Shown here piece by piece: positions 45,701 through 57,800 of a stretch of 64,000 bases of DNA. Below the pieces are notes generated by a model. That model ran no database searches. It saw only the letters and a list, made by a program, of their open reading frames with translations, and was not told the DNA's origin. The translations under genes and the position numbers were made by a program. The DNA comes from Sitta carolinensis (Eukaryota; Chordata; Aves; Passeriformes; Sittidae): positions 7,135,859 through 7,199,858 of the forward strand of contig CM063287.1 of NCBI GenBank assembly GCA_032173965.1. The letters run 5' to 3'. Positions within the stretch are counted from its first letter, which is position 1; each line of letters starts with the position of its first letter.

Positions 45701-47260
45701 TTACAGAAATAATTCTCTCTCCCAGACACAGAGTTTGAATCTTTTCCAGAGGTTTTTAATGACTTGAAGGCTGACAGAAATTATTTAACATTTTAAAGTC
45801 TCTTTCCAAAGCCAAGAGGGTCTTTTAAGAGCCTGTAATAATTTTTATGGTCATGCTATATTGCCTCTTGATTGAAAAATACTCTGTAAATGGAAGAGGT
45901 AGGGAAAGAAGATGTAGGTAGCAAAGGAGACATAATTTTTTGTATTTTCCTTGATTATAGAATGTTTTTTCTACTTTGGTACCTGGATAATTGAAAGATA
46001 GTGGAACTGTGGGAGGAGGAAGATGAGGACAAAACCTGCTGCAGCAGCCTGTGAATGTCAGTGAATATGAAATGTTCTTTCCTTGCTTTCTGTGCTCATA
46101 TTAACAGTGGGCTGGAACTTTGCCCTTAAAAATGTATTGTGATACATGTAGCTACCCATTCTTTTTTGAAAGGACTTTGGGGTTTTTTGGCACCTGTGTG
46201 CAGAGGTTTTACAATGAGAAAGAGTTCATATGTTTAAGTCCTGATCTCTGTGAAAGAGCAAGGAAATAGGAAATGAAGTACTGACATGATGTGCCTGCCC
46301 TGTTCCAGAGGAAGTCCAGGTTGTGATAACTGAAGGAGGCCTTTTCTCTGGAGATGTTATGATGTTTGTGGGCTTTCTTGGGTATCTCAAGCTAATGGGC
46401 TTGTCTGCACTCAACATCAGTCTTAGCTGGTTGGTCTGTTTTGCTCTCACCACACTCTCATGACTTTTTTCCTGCTGCTTTTCTTCCAGGGGTCCCAGTT
46501 TGTTCCCATAGCCAGATTGTACAGGGTGGGAGTTGAGCTTGAACTGGTGTTGAGGAAGTGTCCTCTACCAGCCTGGGTTACATTTTTACACTTCCAAAGC
46601 TCTCTGCAGAAGAGAGTGGATTTTTGCATGTCTTGAATATTTCTGTGTCTTGTATGAATGTTTTATAATCTCATTGACATGTGGTGAGAAATAACTTTGG
46701 GTGGTAATCTCTGCTGAATGGCATTTAGATATATAGATGCTTTGCTGATTTATTTCATAAAGTGTTGTTCTGTGTGGATTTTTTTTTGATGATATGAGTG
46801 GAAGGATACTGAGTGCTTAATCCGTTTTTATTACTAGAATTTTAGTTGTATTCTGAGATATCAAAGAGTTTTATCCCTGAAGTGTAAACTTTGGGATATG
46901 GCTCTTGCAATATGGAGATGTTTTTCGGGGCTGATTCTTTGTGTGCTCAAGAAAATGCTGGCAACAAAAGAATCTTGCTTTGAGACAAAACCATTAGAGG
47001 CTGTTTGTATGCTTATAGATTTTTTGTTTCTGTTTGCTTTGCCTACTTACTTTAAGAGATGAGAAACTTTTTTTTACAGTTTTGATACTAGGGAATTATA
47101 TCAACCCTTTAGACAGCTATCAAAAGGAAAAAAAAAAAAAAAAAAAGCCTGAGCTGTAACATTTAAAAAGTGTTGCCAGAGGTATAGCTTTATTTTGTTA
47201 CCTCAGTATCATAGTGTTTTGCTTTTCCCTTATTGTCTTTCTCTAAGTAAAGCTTAGAAT
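42770..47260. other. Intergenic, no supported gene
   Basis: No exon or RNA gene recognised. There is a short (TA)7 at 44496-44509, a C/A-rich tract at 44830-44910, a poly(T) near 43638 and a 19-base poly(A) at 47128-47146. Confidence 0.55.
44830..44910 (-). repeat. C/A-rich low-complexity tract (G/T-rich on minus strand)
   Basis: Runs of A with CCC triplets; AATCCCAGCAAAA occurs at 44859-44871 and again at 44895-44907, 36 bases apart. On the minus strand this resembles the G/T-rich tract at 2388-2466. Confidence 0.7.
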
Positions 47261-47264
47261 AATA

Positions 47265-47435
47265 TATAATAATGATTCTTTGCTCTTACCCAGTGCTTCT
47301 GTCCATACATCTCACAGAAGGTTATAAAAAAGAAGTTGGTGTTATTGCCCTGTTTCAAGATGAAGAAACAGAGGTGAATTGAGTTTCTGAAGGTTATCCA
47401 ATGTGAGAGAGCTGGCAGAGAAATTTCTGTCAGTG
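47265..47435 (+). mobile_element. Ancient MIR-family SINE fragment (plus orientation)
   Basis: GTTATTGCCCTGTTTCAAGA then TGAAGAAACAGAGGTGAATT and, further on, GAGAGAGCTGGCAGAG follow the order of the MIR core and 3' arm (GTTATTATCCCCATTTTACA, GATGAGGAAACTGAGGC, then CAAGGTCACACAGCTAG...GGCAGAGC). The upstream part (CAGTGCTTCTGTCCATACAT) also fits a MIR-like arm. The A/B-box tRNA head is not identifiable. The element is strongly decayed but is the better of the two MIR-like pieces in the window. Confidence 0.6.
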
Positions 47436-49770
47436 TCATTTTCATTAAGAAAAGCTGATTCACTGAAGCCTTTCATGGAAATTCATTAGTGTCCAGGAAA
47501 CTCTGCATCTCCAGAAGGGGAGGAAAATGTCACATGCTGCTGTAGCAAGGAGCAGCCTGGTGGCCAGGGCATCTGGTGTGGACAGGGGAGACCTGTGAGG
47601 TTTCACATTTAGAACTGCAGTGGAAAGAGATTTGAACCTGTCTGTCCCAAGGGAATATCCCTGTCTTTAGGTGTGGAATGTTGCTTAGCCATCAGACACA
47701 GCACAGCCTTACTCAGCCAGCTGTGGGTCTGCTGAAGGGTTTCAGTCTTCCCAGAACTGCTTCCGTGGCTGATCCTTGGTGGGGATTGGATTTTCTGTGG
47801 GTTAAGGAGTGAGTGGATTTTATAGCTTTCATGTCTTTAATATGTAGGGAAGAAAAAAAAATTCAGCTAAAAGAATTATAACCAAGAAAACTCTCTTCTA
47901 TGTGGCTGATTTTTTTGAATATGTTTATATTTCTAATTTGGTAACAGAAAGTTTTGGAGGAAGGGAAGGAGTGAGAACAGAAAGATGGATGGGCACAAAC
48001 ATATTGTAAGGTCATGTATGATATTTTCCTCAAGAGCCCCAAGCAGAGTCAGCAGAGGGTATTGATTTTACCATGACACTTCTAGAAAAGTTTGGAAACA
48101 ACAACCAACCAAATGTTCCACTTTTCAGTCCACTAACTCCACTGATGATCTTGGACAAGGGATCATGTTTACAAGCAGAGAGGGTGTTGTCTTTTTGCCA
48201 AGGAAAAGCTGAAAATAAAAATCCAGACTGAACCTCTCAGGTTGAGTGTTTCACATGGCAAATTCAGTCAGACTAGAAAATACAGAGTTCAGACTGAATG
48301 CAAAGTCACTGTTGCATTTCATGTATGTAAACCTGAAGACAAGAGAATCTGTATTGCTCAGAAATGCTGGAGCAGCCATTGAGCATTGGGATTGACAGTG
48401 GAAGCAGCTTGACTTGGCAAAGAACAACAAGATAAACAAAAAGTAACTACTTATTTTCAATAATTTAGATTGAAATACCAAAGAAGGGTTTTATTTCTGT
48501 GCAAGTCTTTTGAAAAAATGTTGTCAGTCTCACATAAGAGAATTCTCCTCTGAGAATTTTTAGCAACAGGTGCCCATCACTGGAAAGTGCTGCTGACCCC
48601 TCTCTGCCTGTTAAGAGATCCTTGCTATTACCTAAGTCAGTAATAAACTGCCCAAGATTCAGTATAACAGCCTCCCTGACTGTGGCTGTGAACATCATTA
48701 AAACTTTTTTCCCCATGTTGAAAGTCCACCTCTTCTTCATCTTTGTCTTATATTTGTAAATCAATTCCAGTCATGGGAGAGTATTGCACAAATTTAAAAA
48801 AAAAAAGTAATTGTGCAGCTGCATTAATGAAAGGAGAAGTGTGCTGAAGGAAATGTCAGGCCTATTAGCTTGTCAGTGATCAGTGGCAGAAAAGCTGCTT
48901 TCAGCTAGTTTGCATTGTTTCTTTGACACTAATTAACAGATTTCCTACATTTTAAAATATGGTAAAAGGGAGAGGGGGGGAAGACCCCAAGATGTGTGTT
49001 GCTGTAGTGGGAGTGGAACAGCAGGTCTGGAACATGTGAGGATCTTTAAGATGGTTGTCCTGTGTCTTTTTTTTTTCTTGCAGTATGGATGATTCTTAGG
49101 AAATCAAACTCTTAAGCTGGTTATCAGACAGGTGTGTTCAAAGAGGAGTTTGGGGTTGCCTGGACAGATGGGAACAGCAGCAAGGGTTCAGAACATGCCA
49201 TGATCAAGCCAAGTGGTGGCACCTGACTGTGCTGCCCAAGTGGCCACTGTGCCACTGGCCTGGCCCAGCTGTGCCCAGCCAGGAGAATGCTCTCTGATTC
49301 CTGCTCTCACCCAGCCTCAACCCTGCGTGAATGACCTGCTCAGTGCATGCAAAATGCTGGCTGCAATCACCTCACAGGGAGACCAGAAACCTTTCTGTGA
49401 TCCTGGGTGTTCTCTGCACTTCCTATTATTAGACAAGATCTTAGGTAAGCTTTCCACCCTTTATCCCCCCCTTGCAGTGGTTCATTCTCTAAGCAACTGA
49501 AAGACAGAATCCTGCATGTTTTTCTGAGCCCTGTGAGGAAAAAAAAATTCATGAGCTGTTTGGGTTATTATTATTAGTGAGTTATTAGGGAAGCTAATCC
49601 TCTGAACACCTCATCCATCTTGGGGCTCTTCCCTCAGCAGCTATTTTAATAAGATATCCACACACTGTCCCCCCAGTACTTCATCCAGTAATTCTCTCCC
49701 AGCAAAGCAGAAGAGATGCTTGGTGCTTCACTTGGCTGTGGGAAAAGGCAGTGGCTGTCACAAACCAAGC

Positions 49771-49799
49771 TTGTCAGCACAAGGATCTTGTGCTGACAA
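49771..49799. repeat. Perfect 13-bp inverted repeat with 3-base loop
   Basis: TTGTCAGCACAAG (49771-49783) is the exact reverse complement of CTTGTGCTGACAA (49787-49799), separated by GAT. The stem has no mismatch. It is much tighter than most chance inverted repeats in the window. Confidence 0.9.
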
Positions 49800-52158
49800 A
49801 CAGAACAGCGTTTTCCCAGAAGAGCTGAAAGATGGGAAAATACCAAGGGTGCCAGTGAGTGGACTTTAAGGTGACTTAGAATCAAAATCAGGAAGGTACT
49901 TGAGAAAGATTATTGCCAAATACATTCACCACTCATTTGGTGGCCACTCTCTTGTAATCCATGCTTCCCTTTCCAGAAATTCTGGTGTTTTCAACATGTG
50001 AGCAAATGGGTTTCAGAAAGAAGACAAGGTATTTTTTGTTCTCTTTCATGGAGGTACACATGCATACATTGGAACTAGTAGTTCAGAGTTCAAGCAAATA
50101 ATTTCAACAGTGAGAAAGTCACAATGAAATTCTTCTTTTCCCTCAGTTAGGACATTGTTATATAAATATTCCTTCAGAGTGAGGAGTAACAATTTTGTTC
50201 ATCATTACTGCTTACTTTTTTAGATGTTGTGAATTCCTGTGGGACTGCTTTAAGCTAAGCATTTATTTAATTGCTTTTGCTGGATAAGGATATTCTCAGC
50301 CCTGAAACTGCATCTGAGCTATGACATGTACACAATGGCTGTTATATTTTCCCATTAAGTTACTGCATTTATTCTTCACTCTGACAACTCATAAACCTAC
50401 CATGAGTCACAAGAAATTTGTGCTGTTAAGTTCCCATTTTTCTGATACATTTCAGGGTGGAAATAGAAGTTGCACTACACATTACATATCTTGTAGTCTC
50501 TGTGAAGCTAAATGCCAGTTAGAAATCAATGGGAAATTAATCAAAATATTTTTTATGAGTTCCTAATAAAGGACAGTACAAGCTGATACACATTTAAAGC
50601 TGTTTATCATTTTTAGTAAAGATTGTACCATATCAAAGAGTGTTGAAATGAATCCTTCCCACCTTTTGGAGGGTTTTCTGTGCCAGGCATTGTGAAGGGT
50701 ACTGAAAGTGTGCCCCACTGCTCATTGCCTCTGCTCATGAGAACTCCATACTCCTCATAAAAAATGCTTCACCTCCTGGGCTGGCAATTTGGCACTCCTA
50801 GCTAGTTATTTTCAAATGGGCTTTTTATGCAAATAGAATGAGTTTGATTGAATTCAAGTATAAAAGATCAGGAAAAGCTTCAAACCTCAAAATGTTCAGT
50901 AAGAAAATACTGAAATAGCTTGATTTAAGGGACATAATTTAAGAAGCCAGCCTTTCTCCTCTCTCTGGTTCCTCAGTGGGGATAAAGAGCTTTATCAGAA
51001 GTGAGACTCTGAAGGCCTGGTTACAGGTCCTGCTCTCAACTACCCTCCAGGAGAACTCCTTTCTTTCCTTTCTCTGCAGGGATGTTAGCCTCTTCACAGA
51101 ACTTACCTTTTGGCATTGTAAATCCAAGGCAGCAGGAATACCTCCCAAGGGTGGTGAATAAAGTTGGGAAGATAGGCCTTCTTGCCTGAAAATAAAGAGA
51201 AAACGAATGTCCACATCTGCTTCTGACTTGCACCTGGGCTTAAAAGGATGCTGTGTGAAAGTAATCAGTAGTATTATATTTAGTTCATCTTGGTTGTCTT
51301 CTCTGGAGTCCTTCAGATTGTGAGTTACATTAAAACAAACACACAGAAAGGTTTGTGTGAATATTTGTTCTAGATACCAAAAATGAGAAAATAGAGCTGG
51401 CATATCTCATTTTGCTCCATATGGTACATTCCATGTGACCTTTCGTTTTAGACATTCACAAAAAACAAGAGCAGATTTGTCAGAAGTTTTCCCACCTATG
51501 CAGCACAGGGAAATGCAGAGTGTGTTCCCTTTTGAGAAGGCTGGGCTAAAGATGACCAGTCTCCAAATTCACCTTGGGCCCCTGATGCAAGCACCAGTTT
51601 GGGACCAGGCAGGGGTTGCATTTGAAGGTGGAAGAGTTTGTGTATGAACAACAAACTTTCACCTTGTCAGGAACACCTAAATGGGTCTCGTGTAGAAGGT
51701 GGCAGAATGAACATTGTCATACTTATCTCCTGGTATTAATATATTTTCCCCAGCTTAATGGCTTCTACAGTTCTAATTTCCCCTCAGCAGCAGACTTTTC
51801 TAATGTGTCTCTGAACAACTGGTGTCCTGCTGCAAGGAGCAGCGTGAGCCTAAAGTAGGCAAGCAGAGACATGGCAAAGATACTCCTGTGACTCCTGACG
51901 TGTAGACAGAAAATTGCTGTAATTTGAGTACGTTTTATCCTGGACAGTGGCTGCCACCATTGTCCAGTAAGTGCTGAGTCCAGTGCTGTGAGTGGCCCAG
52001 CCAGTGCTGCTGGTGATTGCTGACAGGGTTTGGGAGTGCAATCCGATCAATGCTGCAGCTCAGCAGTTTCAGCCAAGTCCTCTTAGGGTCAGTTTTGTGA
52101 CAGCCAAAGCATCAAGCTTCAATGGCCGAAAAGCAAGTTTGACAATTTCCTCTGCTCC

Positions 52159-52300
52159 TGACTCAGCAGGGGTCTCTCTGGAGCCCTGTTCCTGTAGGCT
52201 GCTCAGGTGGAAGAGCGCTGATTCCCGGGAATCCTGGTGAGCCTGCTGGCGCTGCAGGTTACTCCTTTGCTCTCGAGGGTAACTTCAGATAGTCCTCGAG
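52159..52300. promoter_or_regulatory. CpG-containing block with palindromes, candidate regulatory element
   Basis: TGACTCAGCA (AP-1/MARE-like) at 52159 is followed by the perfect 14-bp palindrome GATTCCCGGGAATC at 52220-52233, whose core TTCCCGGGAA fits TTC-N4-GAA. CTCGAGG at 52272-52278 and CCTCGAG at 52294-52300 then form an inverted repeat. CpGs are commoner than in neighbouring DNA. Binding is inferred from motif form only. Confidence 0.35.
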
Positions 52301-54859
52301 TACAGGGTGTCAAATCCATTGGTCGTGACTGCAGCCAACTGTTCATGACAATCCATTAAAATGAAACTAATCAGCCCCACATCCCAGGGAGTTCTAGAGT
52401 TGCTACCTGTGCTAACATGTATCTCCTATAATGAGCGTTGTTTCAGCAAAAAGGCAGAGAAAACCTTGGCTAACTGCTGCGTGAAACTGAGGGGCAGATA
52501 AGCTCTCGCAGAGCAGCTCTGAGGGATCTCTGTGTTGTAAATTATGACTTACCATTTTGGTGAAAGAAATAAACATTTGCTGCTTTATTTATTTGTCAGC
52601 CTTGCAGATTCAGCCCAGCTGTGGATGAGCGAGCTGGAGTCTGCTTGCAGGTAGCTCCCAGGATTGTTAACTATTGGTTCTCTTCACTGGGAATCATTAG
52701 CTATTTCCTTGTCTTTACTATTATGGAGGCATCACAGACTTGGAGTCTCAGAAAATTCAGAGTTTTCAGGGCTGGCAATTAGGAAAATCATATTTTCTTC
52801 TAGATTGAAAAAAGTTGATTTGGAAGGCAGAGAAAGTAAGCACTTCCCTGCTTTTTCACAAGGTCACCCTATAGAAAGTCTAATCATGTTTTAATTTGGA
52901 GCAGTGCCTTTGGAGGGTGACAGGAAGCACTTTATAGTATGGTAAAGGGTGATCCCCTGTCATCAGTGGCTTTGACTTTAAAAAAAAAAAAAAAATCAAT
53001 GAATGAATGCTTTTGTGAAGTCAAGAAATGAAATAACAGGAATCATCTCCGTACCATTCTCCATACTGTAGCAATAATCTGAATTCCTTTCCCTTTCAGG
53101 GTAAGGAAGAATGCCTGTAGGAGTAGCATTTGCTCTCACTCACAGGTGCTGTGTTGCTGAAGGGAATGAGAGCAGCTTTCAGAAAATCTGTGTTTGGTTC
53201 CAGAGTGATAAACTGTTTGGCAAAGGAGAAATCAATGACAAGTTCTCCTATACATCTTGCATAAATGTATCCAGCACTTAAGCAGTTTATCTGTAATTCT
53301 AACAGGTTGCATTACTGGTGAATTAAAGCTTGGCCTCTGCCAAGATTTCAGTGGTGGCTTTGGCTCTCTGAGTACCAAAGAGACCAGTGGAAGCAGGAAA
53401 TCAAATTCAGATATAGCCTGTTCCTGAAAACACTGCAGAGCTGAAGAGGAACAAGGACAAGATGCACACTAGCATGCCTATTATAAAAGGTATATTCTAG
53501 AGATCTCCTGCTGGTTTGACATACCAGAATATTAATAAGTCTTATAAAATGTCATGTCTCCTTTGGATAAAGCTGGGGTATTATCAGCTAATTTTTAAAG
53601 TCTTAAAATGCTGAAAGAAGTTGTAAGGAAGGTAAGAGTCTTGCTGATACACTTCAGCTTTGTCCTGCAGACAGTGTGTTTTTTTAATTTTTTAGAGTAA
53701 AGCACAGCAGTTTCTGTTTTCAGAGCTGTCTAATAATTCATGTTTCCTTTAGCTCAGAATGCCAATTCTGAGTGCTCTGATGGAGCCTGTCCTCAAAGCA
53801 TTCTAAACATGATTCCCTGCTAAGGCATACACCTTTCCAACTAGTCTTATTTCTGCTAATAAGGAAAATAAGCTTGGTCTCAGACCCAAATTCTCAGCAG
53901 ATCTGAGAGTCAGTAGTGATTTGGTGTCATCTCTTTGCCTAAGTGGGAAATTGCTTTCATTAAGCTTTCTTGAAGTCTTTATCCAAGAGAAGCAGCAGAA
54001 GCTCAGTTGCTCCTATTCTCTGTAATGACAGGAGATGTTTTACCTGGGATGGTTGCTCAGATGATCTCCAGGTGCAGTTGGCCACCCAATGTGCTTATCT
54101 TAATGAGCCTGAACCACTCATCAAAGCAAGCAACTCTCTCAATTCTGACCCAGCACTGGCTGGGGGAGCAGGAAACGCTCTTCTCAGTTACCATGTGTGT
54201 GCACACACTGGAGCACTCAGTGCTCAGCTATAACCTGCAAGTTGCCATTAATAAAATCCCTGCTGGGTTGCTGTCACAAGTGAACATGACTCTCAAACAA
54301 GGCTTTTTTTTTCATTCTCTGTGTTGCCAGCCTCCTGCTCTCATCAGTCAGTCTCTTCTGAGAGTGAAAAGATTTCAAAAGATTTTTATCTCCAACTTCC
54401 CACAGAATAGAGATAGAGCTGTGTGAAAATCCGTATGAACAACTGGAGGAAACTTGTAGTTTTGAAGTTAGGAGCCTTTGAGGAAGAGAACAATTGGCTT
54501 ACAGCATACTATTGCAGAAAAATGTGTTTTTCAATATATATAAGGACTTCTATTATGTTGCAGAGCATTTCTGTCTGTCCTGAATGGTGTCAATGGTCTG
54601 TTACCCTGTGCTTGTCATTTGAACACAGCACTGAACCCATTCTGATATTTTGCTTATTATCAGGGTGTGCTTAGAGTTTTGTTTCAAAAGTGGATGGGAG
54701 TAGCAGTTCTTTACAGCAAAGCATTTTGACTAGAGGAAGTAATGCCTCAGAGTAATGCCCCGCTAGAGAGAAATATTTAAGGCTTCCTTTTTTTTTTTTT
54801 TTTTATTTCAGTTGTGATTTTCATTGGGTTTGTCTCAGTTTTATTACCCCACACCTTTG

Positions 54860-54886
54860 ATTTGCTAATAGAGACAATTAGCAAAT
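54860..54886. repeat. Perfect 10-bp inverted repeat of homeodomain-type half-sites
   Basis: ATTTGCTAAT (54860-54869) pairs with ATTAGCAAAT (54877-54886) across a 7-base spacer. Each arm holds a TAAT core. More ATTAAT-type sites follow within 40 bases, which makes it a plausible enhancer core. Confidence 0.8.
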
Positions 54887-57800
54887 AGCATTAAAAACTG
54901 TTAAAGCATTAATGTATTTGCCTTCTTTGCCAAATTTGTTTCTCAGTCAAACAGAAGAGTGATCTGTGTAAAGGAAAGAAATGGCTAGGGTTAAATCTTG
55001 GGATCACAATTTTGGACAAGATTTGACTGATTTTCAAAGTCAATTAAGTCCTTTTATGTCTTTTCAGGCATTTTCTGTGGTGGACATCTTCAGTGAGTGT
55101 ATTCTTTTTGAAGTTATTGAGCATTCTAGTCGTCAGATGTCTCTCCTGAAATGCCTAGTAAGTATTTCTGTACATCTGTGGGTTTTTTAACAGTGTCCTA
55201 GACCTTGGATGCCTTTCCTTATGTAAAGTAACCTGAAGCACTCATCCTGAAGAAACAATCTGTATAGATTAATGGATTTCCTGAGTACCTACACGGTGTT
55301 CAATTATAGATTAGCATTAGCTGACGGACACGTTGAAGTGTTAGGTTGTGATTTGGGCAGTTTTGTGGGGTTCTGTATTTCTCCCTGTCAATAGGAATGC
55401 CAATAACAGTAAGTTAAGAAGAAGAAAACAGATTTTTTTTTTTTTTCTAGAGAGCACACAAAGATTTCTGTAGGTAATGAATTTCCCCAACATAAAAATA
55501 AATATTAAATTAGCATCCTGTCATGTGTGTGAGTTCAGACTGATGTCATAATTTATTAATTTCTTGGCTCACAGTTCAAGTCGCTTAAAGTATCATTGAT
55601 GGACTTTCTGCTAGAGCCTCTGCCTTTTGCCATTCCTCCTGTTTGCTCTGAGCTCCTGTCTGGGATGATACCAGTGGAGATGGTCCCTTGGCACAGGTGG
55701 AAAGGTTTTTCAAGAATGCTCTTGATTGCCAAGTTTTTATCTGTTCCTTTACTGCAGTACCTTTATTTCCACTACAGGATAACGGTTCAGGCTGCCCAGC
55801 CCCCTGGTAGGTGCAGCTGGTGCTGTGTGATGCCTTCAATGCCCACATTCAGAACAGGGCCTGTGAGCTGTAGAGTGTTCAGGTCCCTCAGACACACTGG
55901 AAAATCCCAGTGACGTGAAAGCAGTTTTCCTCTGATCTCTATTTGGAGTACTATCTGGAAGTCTTTGAATTTTCTTTGATTGATATTCTCATTAGCCCTA
56001 ATTTTCTTTCCATTACATTGGTCAAGAGGATTGATCTTCATTCAAGAAATGTCTCTGTGATATTGTTCCTCTGTGTGAATGTGCAGCAGTGCATGTTCAT
56101 TGAGTGCTATACAATTTCTGCATTCTATATATGGATTATAAATAATTGTGCTGTTGTTCTGTGCACTTACAGAGGTTTAAATGGGCGCTATTATGAGCTG
56201 CGTATTTTTAAAATTCATATATAAAAATACTTAGTGAAGGAAACTTGGATGTGTAGCTGTATGAAAATCTGCCTTTTGCCCATAATTTGTGGAAAGACAT
56301 TAGTGATCATATTATAATGCACATATAACACCCAATGACTTTGTCTGGAGCTCAGCACTTTGCAGTAATCAGCCCCATGTTTCATGATGTTTATGCCCTT
56401 GCAGCTTTCTCATCTCATTTTTTCTGTAACTAATATAATCCAAACTATATTATCCTATTAGGAGGCTCACTTTTTTCCTCCAACAAGCAGCATGCACCTG
56501 TCTGCTTACCATGAGGGAAGCAGTGGAAGTTTTCTCCCTCTATTGTTTCAGTGTTAAAGGAGATAATTTAGGCTGTAAACAGGGAAGATTGAGCTTGTTG
56601 AGTTAAAATGAGCACATTAATTCTTGAACAGAGCTCTGCTTTATGTTTTTCTCCTTCATTGCTCATTTTACATATCTTGGCTGTGTCTGTAGTGGTTGGG
56701 GAGAGAGGCAGGCTCAGAGGGTGGTTTGGAGCATCTCTCTCAGGCCCCTGTTTGGAATAAACAGGCTGCTCCTTTGCAGCAGCTGGGGCACACAGCCCCA
56801 GAGCTCACTGGTGGCATCTCCAGTCAGGCACATCAGCTCCTTGGTGTGCTCAGGGTAGAGGGGAGAGAGAACAGTGGAGAGGAGCTGCTATGATTTAAAA
56901 AGTGCTCCTACATTAAAGTAAGTAATGAATTGCCAGTCAGGCATAATGCCAGGTTTGAGCTGATGGGAACTCTCATCACAAGTAGATATAAATGCAGCTG
57001 TGTTGTCAAAACTTGGAGGTGTCACACAGCCTTTTGAACAAGGAGTAGTGTGTTACAACAAAGCAGTCCTTTTTCTCTCCTTTCCCACCTCCAAGATTAC
57101 ATCTTTTCTGTTCCTTCAGAGCCAGGCAGCTGGAAACATTCTGTGCTATTTCCATCTGTATCATACCAAGTTAAACTTGCAAAAAGAAATAATGCTTGGG
57201 AAGTCAGAATTTAGACAATTGAAGAAGTTGAAAGACAAAAACGTTAATTTTAGCTAACATGATGTGCATCCTAGAACAAATGTTTTTCAGGTTTTCACAG
57301 AAGGATTCTGAAAACAGGTCTTTTTCAGGTGTCTGAATTACCAGAGAAGCTGTTGGAAACCTTGTGTCAGGTTGACAGATGACTTGTCAATTAACAGTGT
57401 CATTTAATGAACTCCTAGAGTGTCTGAATTTCTTCTTCATATTTTTATGTGAATGGTTAAGCAGTCCTGATCTGTGGGCTTCAAGATGTTTCTGTTAACA
57501 GGGCACAGGCTGCTCAGATAAAACCATGACTGAGAGACTGAAACCCCCTTGTTGAAAACTTCTGGCAGTAGCCATCTGCTCTCGAGCTCTGTGTATGAAA
57601 ACTCAGTGTAAAGATAGAGCTGGTGCCTGAGGCAAAGAGCTTTTGAAGCAGGTTTGGATGTTTTCACTTCGCAAATTGTTCACAGAAATAGTTAAACACC
57701 TTCTCAAACACCCTTCTGAGCATGGATGGCATTTGAATTTGTTTTGTGTATAATTTAAACCCTCGTTTCAGCTGCAGCTTATACCAACATTACATGGTGC

